DNA from: Megaustenia siamemsis
Taxonomy: Eukaryota > Mollusca > Gastropoda > Stylommatophora > Ariophantidae
Assembly (NCBI GenBank): GCA_032433765.1
Contig: JAVIAB010000160.1
Span: forward strand, 37,970,223 to 38,034,222
Direction: 5' to 3'
DNA: 64,000 nucleotides
Shown: positions 1-10,807 of the stretch, piece by piece
How positions within the stretch are numbered: position 1 is the first letter of the stretch
How the letters are laid out: every line of letters starts with the position of its first letter
Notes under the pieces: generated by a model
The model's database searches: none
The model's input: the letters and a program-made list of their open reading frames with translations, nothing else
What the model was told of the DNA's origin: nothing
Position numbers and translations under genes: made by a program

Positions 1-445
1 AAAATAAGGAAACTGCAGCAATGAACACTTTTCATGCATAGCCTGCAATGGTTCCTGCCGCCTATCCATCAAATACCGGAAGTTCACGTCCTCCTGAAAA
101 TGATGATCGTCATATTTCTTTACAAACGTATAGCGCTTGATGATGTTAGGCCATCGTTGTTGACTCCAATTCCGAACATTTAAACACACAGTTAATCGTC
201 AGATTATCCCCGTCGCACATCAAACCTAAGACCGTAAGATTAGCGTACGGCCGGTCTAGAGATTTACGATGAGCCATTACGATGACGTAGCACACATAAC
301 AATGTCGGACACACTGCAATGACGCGCCCTTTAGATTCGTAATTACTCTAGTGAATGTAACCTACGACGAACAGAACACGGTGCAAATTCCGTAAAGAGA
401 TACAACTGCGGCTGACGAAGTATTTCACACTAATGAGTAGCATGT
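1..445 (+). repeat. Rep780 copy, partial
   Basis: It matches 53270-53706 nearly base for base (AACACTTTTCATGCATAGCC, CGCTTGATGATGTTAGGC, CGTACGGCCGGTCTAG). It runs off the window start. Confidence 0.85.
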
Positions 446-1222
446 AAATAACTTCAAATAACTTAGCAAATCCAACAATGGCCATGAACAGCACCAATGT
501 GACGTAAAGCGCAGAACAAGCCTAGTCGGTGGAAGGTCGCATTCACAACACTTGATTTGTCGAAAATGGAATATTGCCGGCGTACGACACCGCTTTATCG
601 GCGCAGATGTAATAAGTACATCATCATCTTGACTTTCAAGCATAGGAGTGCAATGGAGAACCGAAATTAATCAGACACCGAATGCACTTTCTGCAGCGAT
701 CCAGAGAACGTGGACTAGATCCGCCATCTTGGAAACGGAACCCACACTTTTTGTTCACAACAGAAGTCCCTTTGCCGCGGCGTCGATGCTATATTTACAC
801 GTTTACTTTACAACATACGTTCTGTTGTCATTGTAACGATGCTATATTTACACGTTTGCTTTACAACAGACGTTCTCTAGTAAATTCTCTCCGTGTTTCT
901 AAACATATATTCTCATGCCATTGTGTGTGACCGACTGCATGTACGTGCTGTGTCTATTTCGCTAGTCTTGCGATTGTAATATAAATATTATCTCACGCTG
1001 TTTTTCCAGTAACTGCTCCTAGTTGGAAATTGAATACCGGAAGCATTTTGTTTTAAAAAGCGAATATCAACAGGAGTTCACTTTCCTATTGAAATGTGAA
1101 AATGGTTTATTGTGTGTTCTTTCTCAGTGTGTCTTTTGTTGAAGGTCATTATTGCAGGGCGTCGCGTTAAATGTCCTAGAATTAGTGAGTTTAAGGGGTC
1201 GCGTCGATCTCGTAGCATTAAC

Positions 1223-1225
<3 letters not shown>
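446..1225. other. Unassigned intronic or upstream sequence
   Basis: No gene or recognisable element. ORFs are short, and a TTTACACGTTTRCTTTACAA segment is repeated near 795 and 847. Confidence 0.5.
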
Positions 1226-1255
<30 letters not shown>

Positions 1256-2175
1256 TCCCTCTTTCTTTTTCTTTCTCTCTTTCTTTCTGTCGGTTTTTTC
1301 CTTTCTGTCTGTTTCTTTCATTCTTCCTTTCTGTCGGTTTCTTTCTTTCTTCATTTCTGTCGGTTTCTTCTTTTCTGTCGGTTTCTTTCTTTCTTCCTTT
1401 CTGTCGGTTAATTTCTTCATTTCTGTCGGTTTCTTCCTTTCTGTCGGTTTCTTTTTTTCTTCATTTCTGTCGGTTTCTTCCTTTTTATCGGTTTCTTTCC
1501 TTCTTCCTTTCTGTCGGTTACTTTCTTTCTTCATTTCTGTCGGTTTCTTTCTTTCTTCCTTTCTGTGGGTTACATTCTTTCTGTCGGTTTCTTTTTTTCT
1601 TCATTTCTGTCGGTTTCTTTTTTTTCTTCATTTCTGTCGGTTTCTTCCTTTCTGTCGGTTTCTTTTTTTCTTCATTTCTGTCGGTTTCTTTTTTTCTTCA
1701 TTTCTGTCGGTTTCTTCCTTTTTATCGGTTTCTTTCCTTCTTCCTTTCTGTCGGTTTCTTTTTTTCTTCATTTCTGTCGGTTTCTTCCTTTCTGTCGGTT
1801 ACTTTCTTTCTTCATTTCTGTCGGTTTCTTTCTTTCTTCCTTTCTGTCGGTTTCATTCTTTCTGTCGATTTCTTTCTTTTAGACGGTTTCTTTCTTTCTT
1901 TCAGTCAATTTATTTCTTTGTGTCGGTTTCTTTCTTTCTTCCTTTCTGTCGGTTTCTTTCTTTCTATCGGATTCTTTCTTTCAGTCGGTTTCTTTCTTTT
2001 ATGTTGGTTTCTTTCTTTCAGTCGGTTTCTTTCTTTCTGTTGGTTTCTTTCTTTCAGTCGGTTTCTTTCTTTCTGCCGGTTTCTTTCTTTCTGCCGGATT
2101 CTTTTTTTCTGTCGTTTTTTTTTCTTTCTTTCTTATGTCGGTTTCTTTCTTTCTGTCTGTGTCTTTCTTGCTTTC
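1226..2175. repeat. Polypyrimidine array (TTTC plus TGTCGG units)
   Basis: About 950 bp of TTTC runs with a recurring TTTCTGTCGGTTTCTTTCTT motif. It gives artefact frames on both strands. The asymmetric pyrimidine/purine strands could form triplex DNA. Confidence 0.93.
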
Positions 2176-2262
2176 TGTTATCACTACCGCTGCTATCACT
2201 TGTGATACTACTACTAATGCTGCTGCTGCTAATACTACTACTGCTACCACGACTAATACTGT
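2176..2262. repeat. CTA/CTG triplet tract
   Basis: Imperfect CTA, CTG and TAC triplets at the end of the pyrimidine array, just before EH exon 1. Confidence 0.7.
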
Positions 2263-2343
2263 AACACCATGAAATGACTCAAAGAACAAAGCCATTATTC
2301 ATTCATTTTGAAACTCAAATATATTTTTTCGGTCTTTGTCCAG

Positions 2344-2576
2344 GAGCATATCTGACGTCAGCAACGACAATGTTCTCAACGTCCATGAGTTCGTTCTCGT
2401 TATGCATCTCATTAGAGGCGCTATCGGCGGGCGACCTATCCCAGCAACTCTGCCTCGGAGTCTTACACCCCCAAATACGACCCAACATAAACCGCCCCCG
2501 ATGTCACAGACTGAGAGAGAAACATACCAACGTCTGTTCCAAAAATTGGAAGTCAACGGATCAGGGGTGATCGACT
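2344..2576 (+). CDS. EH gene exon 1 of window: EH-a end, linker, EH-b start
   Basis: The acceptor is a T-rich tract ending in CAG at 2341-2343. The donor is GTAAGT at 2577. The first base completes a codon begun upstream (incoming phase 2), and the exon leaves one base. The translation has an EF-hand-like loop DVSNDNVLNVHEF followed by VLVMHLIRGAIGGRPIP, the C-terminal half of an EH domain. A short linker with PATLPRSLTPP and KPPP follows, then ERETYQRLFQKL with NGSG, the first helix and loop of the next EH domain. The start of the first EH domain should lie on an upstream exon; I see none in 1-2343. Confidence 0.88.
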
Positions 2577-2751
2577 GTAAGTGAGACTGTGTTAACTTCT
2601 CATGTTTTGGTTTATAATGTTCTTTATTTGCCATGGGAAATAAACATACAATTGTATTAAACATCTAAATCTATTGAGAGACGAGAGAGATTATGACGTT
2701 TCGGCTAAAGTCTTCATCTGATAAAAGAGAACAAATACTAATACAAACACT

Positions 2752-2754
<3 letters not shown>

Positions 2755-2785
<31 letters not shown>

Positions 2786-2915
2786 TGAGTGCCGTCTCCG
2801 CATCGAAGGTTGGCCACCATGGAGCGCCATTCCACTCTGTCTCTTGCTTTGATGGTGCAGATTGTCATAGGTTGACTTGTCCATCTTTTGATGTTAATCG
2901 CCCATGTTAGAAACA
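2755..2915 (-). mobile_element. LINE-E 3' end, 5'-truncated
   Basis: An ATC-repeat tail followed by GAGTGCCGTCTCCGCATCGA and GGAGCGCCATTCC. This is the reverse strand of a LINE C-terminus that also occurs at 22.5, 28.4, 51.1, 55.6 and 62.2 kb. Confidence 0.82.
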
Positions 2916-4350
2916 CAAAAACAAACACTAAATACAAGTATTTAACTCAGAATGGAGATGTGAAACGATGATCTCTTAGGATCCGAATGGCCGGAAGAGG
3001 AAAAGTAACAAGGATCCATGCTGGTCAGGTGAGAAATATCCAATTGGACAGGTAAGATCTTGCGGCTCGAAAAATGGGATCAAAGGTAACGAAGAAAGGG
3101 AAATGGTCCCTCACGGATGTATGAAAGGAGAGGTTCCATTAACAGGAGGAAAATTATAAAACAGAGGTAGCAAAAGAGGTGGGATATGGGAAGAATGGCA
3201 GAGAGACGCTAAAAATAACGCAGCGAGGAAAAAAATAGGACACAATAGAAAGTGGAAGAGAAATCCAGCGATTGAAGGAAAGAGTGTAACCCTTTTGGGT
3301 GAAGGGTGCCAAAACGAGCTATGAATCGGTCCTCCAATACGAATCGATTGTGGGTATCGGAGGAGCAACAGACGATACCAGTAACCTTTAAGTCCTCAGA
3401 GATAGCCTGTCGGTCTTAAATTATTTGACCATGTTGATGATCAAACGGTACGGGGCTCGTCATCAGCCGTTTGTTTCTTAGACCCTGGAAATTGTTGATG
3501 TGGTGATGGTGTTCTGGTGTCCCAGATTCTGCTAGAACAAGGTTGAATATGGTCCATCCAACATATATTGCCATATAAATATTGCCACCTTGTGCCTCAA
3601 CAGACTCCATGATTGAGAGGACTACGATTGCTCTCATGGACTTTGCTTATCTGTTCAAACTAGATAGGTCCGGCGCTAAAAGGAGCAATAAAAACAAAAA
3701 CTGTCAGTCAGTGGTGAAAGCAAGATGGGCTGAAGAGAACTAAGGAAGACTTGGTGGAGACAGTGGAAGCAAAGAACGCCTACGGCTTGAAATGAAGGAA
3801 GACATATAATAATAAATAAATATTATTATGTAGTTTCGTTCATAAAAATATTCATTTTTTATTATTTGTCTTCAGTCTAAACTACTGGAAACTACTATTT
3901 GTGCCGTATTGTCATTGAAATGTGTGTCTTGAGAGCAAATATTCCAACCGGACTCTATACGGACGATGTTTGTCTTAATAGGACATATAGATAAACAATT
4001 TATTTTTGATTTGTGTTCGTTACCCTATGATATAGTCATACTACACATGCATGAAAAGCATCACAAGTGATAGCAAACTTTTTTTTAGTTTGCTTAGCTG
4101 ACAGTGTGCTGTATAGCATGTCACTCGTAGCAAGGGAAACTGTGTAGATGAGTACTGGTTCGATCCTACTTCAGGCTGTCTGTGGTGTTTTCTGTTGTTG
4201 GTTATCTGTGCATTATTACTGTTGTTGTAAACATGCCTGTCTCCTTTTAATTAGTCTTTGAAATGGAGGGACATCTTTTCAACACTGTAATAAATCAGAA
4301 GATAACAGGAAGACCATTGGCTGTTTTTGTTGTAGGGTCAATGCGTGAGC
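2916..4350. other. Unassigned intronic sequence
   Basis: Low-complexity-poor intron with no recognisable element; open frames at 3111-3368 and 3416-3637 (minus) have no support. Around 4085-4160 there is a faint tRNA-like GGTTCGATCC, possibly a SINE head. Confidence 0.4.
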
Positions 4351-4362
4351 ACACAAACTTCA

Positions 4363-5035
4363 TCTTCTTATTTCCTTCCTCATCTGCCTTTCAGCGTCAA
4401 GGGGAGATATAATTTGCGGTCTTTTATTCTTCTGTTCTCCTCTGCTGCTGTTATGTTTCCTAGTGTCTTTAATATTCCATCTATCCATCTTTTTCGTGGT
4501 CGACCATTGGGTCTGATATTCTCACAACGTTTGCTGAAGATTCGTTGTGTTGTGTTTTGATCTTTCTGCCTTGTCACAGGGCATCTGTGTTTCTTTATAT
4601 ATTCTATGGCGGGGCTATTCCTAGCTTTTTTTCTCAGTTCTTCATTTCTGATCATATCTCTCAGACTGTTTCCTGTCATTCGTCTAACACACTTCATCTC
4701 TGTAGAGGTTATTTTTCTTATTGTTCTTGCATCTAAGGTCCTGATCCAGGTGGCATTGGTAGCACAACGTTGGGATGAAGATTGTATTGTATAGTGCTTG
4801 TTTTGCCTCTAGATGTATTTCCTTGTTGGACAATAGTGGTGATAACTGTCCAATGATTTGACAAGCTTTGTTGCATCTTGATTCTATCTCTCCTGTTTGT
4901 GAATCATCGTTTGTCACTAAACTTCCTAGGTATTTGAATTCCTCTACTTGTTTTAGTTGTCTGCCTTCTATAGTTATGTTGATGTTCTGTTTATTTTTGG
5001 CGACATTCATGACTTCTGTTTTGTCGATCTTGATT
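4363..5035 (-). mobile_element. LINE-R fragment, broken
   Basis: The minus strand reads LKQVEEFKYLGSLVTNDD, then after breaks MKCVRRMTGNSLRDMIRNEE and RPRKRWIDGILKTLGNIT. These are the region after the RT palm and the C-terminus of a non-LTR retrotransposon. Frameshifts near 4700 and 4560 break it. The same family is at 26.9, 46.5 and 49.9 kb. Confidence 0.82.
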
Positions 5036-5108
5036 TAATACACAACGTTAGATAAAAACACAATCAGTTTTTGTTTAGGTAAGTGAAGTTTTCTATGAAT
5101 TGAGTAAC

Positions 5109-5328
5109 ACGCACACACACACACACTTACACACACATAAAATCTTAAATACACATTAACACACACACACTCTCACACACACATACAACACACAAACTCA
5201 TACACGCACATACACACACTCACATACATCACTTACTGACGCACATCACATTCACATACTCACACTCATACACATACACATACTCATGCACGCACACATA
5301 CACACACTCACACATGTACACACACTTT
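5109..5328. repeat. CA-rich microsatellite
   Basis: Imperfect ACACAC with TACACACAC, CTCACA and ATACACA variants. Confidence 0.9.
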
Positions 5329-5689
5329 CCTGATTGTTTACCATCAAACAACTCAGTAACTGGTATAACTAACCTTTTTTTTTCTTGCTTGACGACAATT
5401 ATCCAATTTCTTGAGTTTGTCGGGGGACACTTATAGGAACAGAGAATAAAGGGCACTTGTTCAGTGCAGTCGCCACGACGTGTTCGGGTCTGAGTTTTTA
5501 ACAGTAAGAGGGGCAATGCTTTAAATATACCAAAAGACAAACGTGGATGGTGTTTATGAGCATGGATATCAAAAGCTGTATTTAGACAAGATGATGACCA
5601 ACAAAACAATAATACATTTCTGAGCTCGCCCGGATGTGCTATAATTACAAATAATCAAATATAAAGTAGTTATATTGCTTTTATCCATT

Positions 5690-6226
5690 CATCATCCTCA
5701 AGTACCAAGCCTGCTGGCGTAGGTGATCATGTCTCTCCACAACTTTCGATTTCGACAGTTATTTATCATTTCTGTTGTTGGCCTTCTGCCAAGCCGTTCT
5801 CTTAAGCTGTCTGGTATCTTTTCTCTTTGCTTCCCCCTATCTCTTCGTCCCTCAATTTTTCCAGTTGTTACAATATAATCCAGCTGTTCTCTTCTCATTG
5901 TATGGCCAAAAAATGATGATTGTTTCTTCCTAATATTGGAAATTAGCTCTCTTTTTGCTTTGGCCTCTTTCAGAACGTTTTCGTTACCCTTCTAAGCTGT
6001 CCATGGTATTCTCAACACTCTTCTTAAAACTACATTTCTACAGACTCCATTGATTTTCTTGTCTGTTGTCCTATTGTCCATGATTCGCATCCATATGTTA
6101 AGACTGGCTCTACATAACATTTAAGAACTCTTTTTCTTGTTTCTATTGTCAAAAATGGATTGCTTAGTATCTTCCTAATTTTTTGGAAAGCTGCTTTTGC
6201 CTGAGCCATTCTGCATCTCACCTCTG
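5690..6226 (-). mobile_element. LINE-G 3' end, 5'-truncated
   Basis: The minus strand reads AQAKAAFQKIRKILSN, YVEPVLTYGCESWTIGQQTR, then after frame breaks REQLDYIVTTGKIEGRRDRG and INNCRNRKLWRDMITYASRL. The tail is GAGGATGATG. A near-perfect 10-bp TSD, TTTATCCATT/TTTATGCATT, flanks it (5680-5689 and 6227-6236). Confidence 0.85.
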
Positions 6227-6271
6227 TTTATGCATTACTCGAGAGAATAATGCAAAATCACACGTGCTTCA

Positions 6272-6534
6272 AGGGAGCCATGATATCTCAGTGGTAGTGA
6301 ACTGGACTACAAAAGACAAGAGGTCGAGTTCGATCCTATCCGGTGGCTTCCAGGTTCAGACAGCCTTAAATGTGTACTTGATTTTTTTTTTTCTGAGAAA
6401 GTAAACCGGCACGGGCATAATACCGACCACATTACCCCAAAATCATGTGTCGAAGGTCTATAAAAATTATGGTCACTAGCACCATATTACCTTTACGCCA
6501 CTTGGCGTGACGGGGCTCTTTAATTTACTTACTT
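6272..6534 (+). mobile_element. SINE-1 copy (tRNA-derived)
   Basis: A 263-bp SINE: box A-like TATCTCAGTGGTAGTG, box B-like GAGTTCGATCCTA, a body with CGGCACGGGCATAATACCGA and CGCCACTTGGCGTGACGG, and a T/AC-rich tail. TSD GTGCTTCA at 6264-6271 and 6535-6542. Confidence 0.88.
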
Positions 6535-6578
6535 GTGCTTCATGGCTTAGATTGTAACTGTTTGAAGTCGTATTCTTG

Positions 6579-7478
6579 GAGCCTACTTTAAATACTCGTG
6601 TAGTGAAAGGCCCCGAGCCTACTTTAAATACTCGTGTAGTGAAAGGCCCCGAGCCTACTTTAAATACTCGTGTAGTGAAAGGCCCCGAGCCTACTTTAAA
6701 TACTCGTGTAGTGAAAGGCCCCGAGCCTACTTTAAATACTCGTGTAGTGAAAGGCTCCGAGCCTACTTTAAATACTCGTGTAGTGAAAGGCTCCGAGCCT
6801 ACTTTAAATACTCGTGTAGTGAAAGGCCCCGAGCCTACTTTAAATACTCGTGTAGTGAAAGGCTCCGAGCCTACTTTAAATACTCGTGTAGTGAAAGGCC
6901 CCGAGCCTACTTTAAATACTCGTGTAGTGAAAGGCCCCGAGCCTACTTTAAATACTCGTGTAGTGAAAGGCTCCGAGCCTACTTTAAATACTCGTGTAGT
7001 GAAAGGCTCCGAGCCTACTTTAAATACTCGTGTAGTGAAAGGCCCCGAGCCTACTTTAAATACTCGTGTAGTGAAAGGCCCTGAACCTACTTTAAATACT
7101 CGTGTAGTGAAAGGCCCCGAGCCTACTTTAAATACTCGTGTAGTGAAAGGCCCCGAGCCTACTTTAAATACTCGTATAGTGAAAGGCCCCGAACCTACTT
7201 TAAATACTCGTATAGTGAAAGGCCCCGAACCTACTTTAAATACTCGTATAGTGAAAGGCCCCGAACCTACTTTAAATACTCGTATAGTGAAAGGCCCCGA
7301 ACCTACTTTAAATACTCGTATAGTGAAAGGCCCCGAACCTACTTTAAATACTCGTGTAGTGAAAGGCCCCGAGCCTACTTTAAATACTCGTATAGTGAAA
7401 GGCCCCGAACCTACTTTAAATACTCGTATAGTGAAAGGCCCCGAGCCTACTTTAAATACTCATATAGTGAAAGGCCCC
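6579..7478. repeat. 36-bp minisatellite, 25 units
   Basis: Exactly 25 units of GAGCCTACTTTAAATACTCG plus TGTAGTGAAAGGCCCC. Variants (GTG/ATA, CCC/TCC, GAG/GAA) cluster: ATA units dominate the 3' third. The unit is a multiple of three without a stop, so the 321-codon frame across it is an artefact of periodicity; it lies inside an intron. Confidence 0.96.
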
Positions 7479-8076
7479 GTCGTGTCCAATAGTCCTAGGG
7501 CTGAAAGCTGTAAGCGACTCAAAGTTTACTGTTTGGATTAGGATAAGTGAACCAAAACTTGTAATGATTCTACTTCAACGTCGTGGGCCTAGTAGCAGAT
7601 TAACCAGCTTTGCCAAGCTAGTAGGGGTCAAAGAGGGAAACAACCCGGTACCAAAAAATGTCGCGTTAAAGTCGGATGCATTTGGTCGAAAAGCGTAGAT
7701 GTCATGTTTTACTCCACAACACAACTCATCTACGCGCATTTAACGTCCTCTAAGGACGGACGATTAAAAGCAGTAGTCGTGTGATAACCGCTGAAAAATG
7801 TAGTAAAAGAAAGAGAAAAGAAAAAAAAAACAAGAAAAAGAAGTAGATGAGAAAGAAGTAGCAGTAGAAAATGATGAAAAGAAAGGGGAAGAAGTAGAAT
7901 AATAATAATATAAAAAAATAAAAGAAAACGAAGAAAAAAGAAGAATAAATTAGGAAGAAGAAGAAAGAAAAAGAAGAAAGAGGAAGAGAAAAGGAAGAAG
8001 TAGAGCAGAAGATAGAAGCGAAAGAAGAAAGACGAAGATATGAATTGCTGTTATAGAATCATTTCTTTGTCTACAG
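7479..8076. other. Intron with dispersed ~130-bp repeat and A/G-rich tract
   Basis: 7640-7775 (AAAGTCGGATGCATTTGGTC and CACAACTCATCTACGCGCAT) resembles 12805-12860 and 60090-60185. 7800-8040 is an AAG/AAAG-rich purine tract just before the acceptor of EH exon 2. Confidence 0.6.
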
Positions 8077-8226
8077 CTCAAACAGCAGCAGACATGTTCC
8101 TATCCACACAGCTTCCCCTTGACACGCTGGCTCTAGTCTGGGACCTCTCTGACTTTGGGAGGGACGGGCAGTTAAACCTTGAGGAGTTTCTCATTGCTTG
8201 TCATCTGTTACGGTACATCAGTCAAG
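8077..8226 (+). CDS. EH gene exon 2: core of second EH domain
   Basis: The acceptor is TTTGTCTACAG at 8066-8076 and the donor is GTAAGA at 8227. Phase 1 goes in and phase 1 comes out. It reads SQTAADMFLSTQLPLDTLAL, then VWDLSDFGRDGQLNLEEF, then LIACHLLRYISQ. This is the canonical EH second half. The tryptophan of VWDLSD is the NPF-pocket residue in known EH domains, and DFGRDGQLNLEE is the second EF-hand loop, with acidic residues at positions 1, 5 and 12. Position 3 is glycine, so calcium binding is uncertain. Joined to exon 1 it completes an EH domain of the usual size. Confidence 0.92.
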
Positions 8227-8322
8227 GTAAGAAAGAGAGTCGTATACAGAGCGTCTGTTGTGCTGTTGGTGCATGGGGTAAGTGTTAAGTGTAAGTGTTT
8301 ATCCATAACCACAATTGCGAAT

Positions 8323-8584
8323 AGGGAGTCTCAATAGCTCAGTGGTTAGTGAACTGGACTACAAAGGATAAGAGGGTTCAATTCTAATCGACGGCTTCCG
8401 GGTTCACCCAGCCTTAAATGGGTACCTGATTTTTTTTTTAAAATGGGAAATTAAAGTGCCACGGGCGTAATACCGACCACATTACCCAAAAATCATGTGC
8501 CGAAGGTCTATACAAGTTATGGTAACTAACACCATGTTCCCTATACGCCACTTGGCGTTACGGGGCTCTTTTCCTTTTTTACTT
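8323..8584 (+). mobile_element. SINE-1 copy
   Basis: A 262-bp tRNA-derived SINE (AATAGCTCAGTGGTTAGTG head, GACGGCTTCCGGGTTCACCC body). TSD ACAATTGCGAAT/ACAACTGCGAAT at 8311-8322 and 8585-8596, one mismatch. Confidence 0.9.
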
Positions 8585-8695
8585 ACAACTGCGAATGATA
8601 CAATGTCCAGGCTGCCCTACTTCCCCTCTCACTCACAAATCACCTACTTTTAAACACTGTCTGAACACCGACATATGGATTTTAAAAAAATCACA

Positions 8696-8930
8696 AGGAG
8701 ACTGATTGGTCTAGAGGCAAGAAGCCGGAATCAAAGACAGAGAGGTTGTGAGTTCAAATCCCGACAGCTTCACTTGAGATTTTTATTTGTGATTTCTCTC
8801 TGCGGCAAAATCATCTGGTCTTGGTAGCGAGGTCCAGCGATAACGTCAATGACTCGATCTTCAATCCCTAGTCTCTAGGGACTTCACTAGAAATGAAAGC
8901 TGGCGAATGCGAAAAAAAAAAAAGTAACAC
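8696..8930 (+). mobile_element. SINE-2 copy
   Basis: The head GACTGATTGGTCTAGAGGCA with box B GAGTTCAAATCCC, body TTTTTATTTGTGATTTCTCT, 3' end CTAGGGACTTCACTAG, and an A-rich tail. A tRNA-derived SINE, also at 48.1, 49.8 and 56.7 kb. Confidence 0.85.
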
Positions 8931-8944
8931 CGCTAATTTGAGTC

Positions 8945-9625
8945 AAATCATCGTCATCAAGTACATGTCTGCTGGCGTAGGTGATCATGTCTCTCCACAA
9001 CTTTCGATCTCGACAGTTATTTATCATTTCTGTTGTTAACCTTCTGCCAAGACATTCTCTTATTGTCTGGTATCTTTTCTCTTTGCTTTCTTCCATCTCT
9101 TTGTCCCTCAAGTTGCCCAGTTGTCACAATATATTTCAGCTGTTCTCTTCTCATTACATGGCCAAAAAATGATGATTGCTTCTTCCTAATATGGGAAATT
9201 AGCTCTTTTTTTTTGCTGTGGCCTCTTTCAGAACTTTTCCATTACTCTTCTTAGCTGTCCATTGTATTCTCAACATTCTTCTGTAAACCACATTTCTACA
9301 GCCTTCAGTGATGTTCTTGTCTGTTGCATTATTGTCCACGATTCACAGGCATATTAACATGTAGAGACTGGCTCTACATAACATTTAAGAACTCTTTTTT
9401 TTTTGGTTTCTATTGTCAAAAATAGAATGCACAGTATCTTCCTCATTTTCTGGTAAACTGCTTTTACCTGAGCCATTATGCATCTCACCTCTGTTGTACA
9501 TCCACCATTTGAGGTTAACATTGTTCCGAGATATTTAAATTCATTTACCTGTTTTAATATAGCTCCACTTGTGCACAACGGTGATGTCTTTTTCTTTGTT
9601 GCTACCATTACTTGCACAATTTGTG
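8945..9625 (-). mobile_element. LINE-G 3' end, broken
   Basis: The minus strand reads ILKQVNEFKYLGTMLTSNGG, QKMRKILCILFLTIETK, then after breaks CLGRRLTTEMINNCRDRK and LWRDMITYASRH. The GATGACGATG tail is at the left end. T-run indels shift the frame. Confidence 0.83.
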
Positions 9626-9837
9626 TTAAATATAGCCAGGGAAACAAAACATAATTCAGTTATCCTCTATGCTTCAACACAAAACAGAACCTACAATCAC
9701 AAAGAAACGACTTATACTGGGTGTATCTTCATTATCACCTTCAGTTAGCAGTGCCAAACATGGTCGCTCACGAATAAACACAAAATGAAGCTAGTCACCA
9801 CAGAGACGAGGTGTTTGAGTAAAGAGTCTTGTGTGAC

Positions 9838-9851
9838 CGGAAGAGAGAGAA

Positions 9852-9889
<38 letters not shown>

Positions 9890-9957
9890 GGAGAGAGAGA
9901 GGATTAGGAATGCTATCGTAAGAGAGACAGAGAGACAGTGATTAGGAATGATATCGT

Positions 9958-9993
<36 letters not shown>

Positions 9994-10268
9994 TTAGGAA
10001 TGATATCGTAAGAGAGACAGAGAGAGAGATTAGGAATGATATCGTATGAGAGACAGAGAGAGAGAGATTAGGAATGATATCGTAAGAGAGACAGAGAGAG
10101 AGATTAGGAATGATATCGTATGAGAGACAGAGAGAGAGATTAGGAATGATATATTAAGAGAGAGACAGAGAGAGAGAGATTAAGAATGATATCGTATGAG
10201 AGACAGAGAGAAAGATTAGGAATGATATCGTAAGAGAGACAGAGAGAGAGATTAGGAATGATATCGTA

Positions 10269-10308
<40 letters not shown>

Positions 10309-10490
10309 GGAATGATATAGTAAGAGAGAGACAGAGAGAGAGAGAGATTAAGAATGATATCGTATGAGAGACAGAGAGAAAGATTAGGAAAGATATCGTA
10401 AGCAGAGACAGAGAGAGAGACATTAGGAATGATATCGTAAGAGAGAGAGAGAGAGAGACAGAGAGAGAGAGAGAGATTAGGAATGAAATC

Positions 10491-10548
<58 letters not shown>
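9838..10548. repeat. GA-rich minisatellite
   Basis: GAGAGA runs alternating with ATTAGGAATGATATCGTAAG units of about 35-50 bp, ending in a pure GA run (10495-10546). It abuts the mariner. Confidence 0.92.
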
Positions 10549-10549
<1 letters not shown>

Positions 10550-10651
10550 GACATTTATCAAATCTAAACTACACACAGACAAGAAATGAAATGTTTTTTT
10601 TTTCGTCTGAAAAAAAATGCCTAGAGATTCTGTATCATACAATAATACGTA

Positions 10652-10690
10652 GGGAGGTCAAAAAGTAATGCACACCAATTATTTTCTCGG
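10652..10690 (+). repeat. Mariner left terminal inverted repeat
   Basis: It reads GGGAGGTCAAAAAGTAATGC and onward to TTTTCTCGG, and mirrors 11943-11981 with one mismatch. Confidence 0.93.
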
Positions 10691-10807
10691 CTAATAATAA
10701 AGATAGGAATATGAAATTTTGCACACTTGGAATATGACATGTTCCAATTATGTGCACCAAATTGCACAGCATTCTGCAAAATATTACGCAATCTATGAAC
10801 CGTTAAA

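Noticed and set aside
1152..2264. 370-codon frame rich in Phe/Ser/Leu
   Set aside because: Translation of a TTTC-rich simple repeat.
6576..7541. 321-codon open frame with 12-residue repeats
   Set aside because: The 36-bp unit lacks stops, so the frame stays open by periodicity; it lies in an intron and has no start context or domain.
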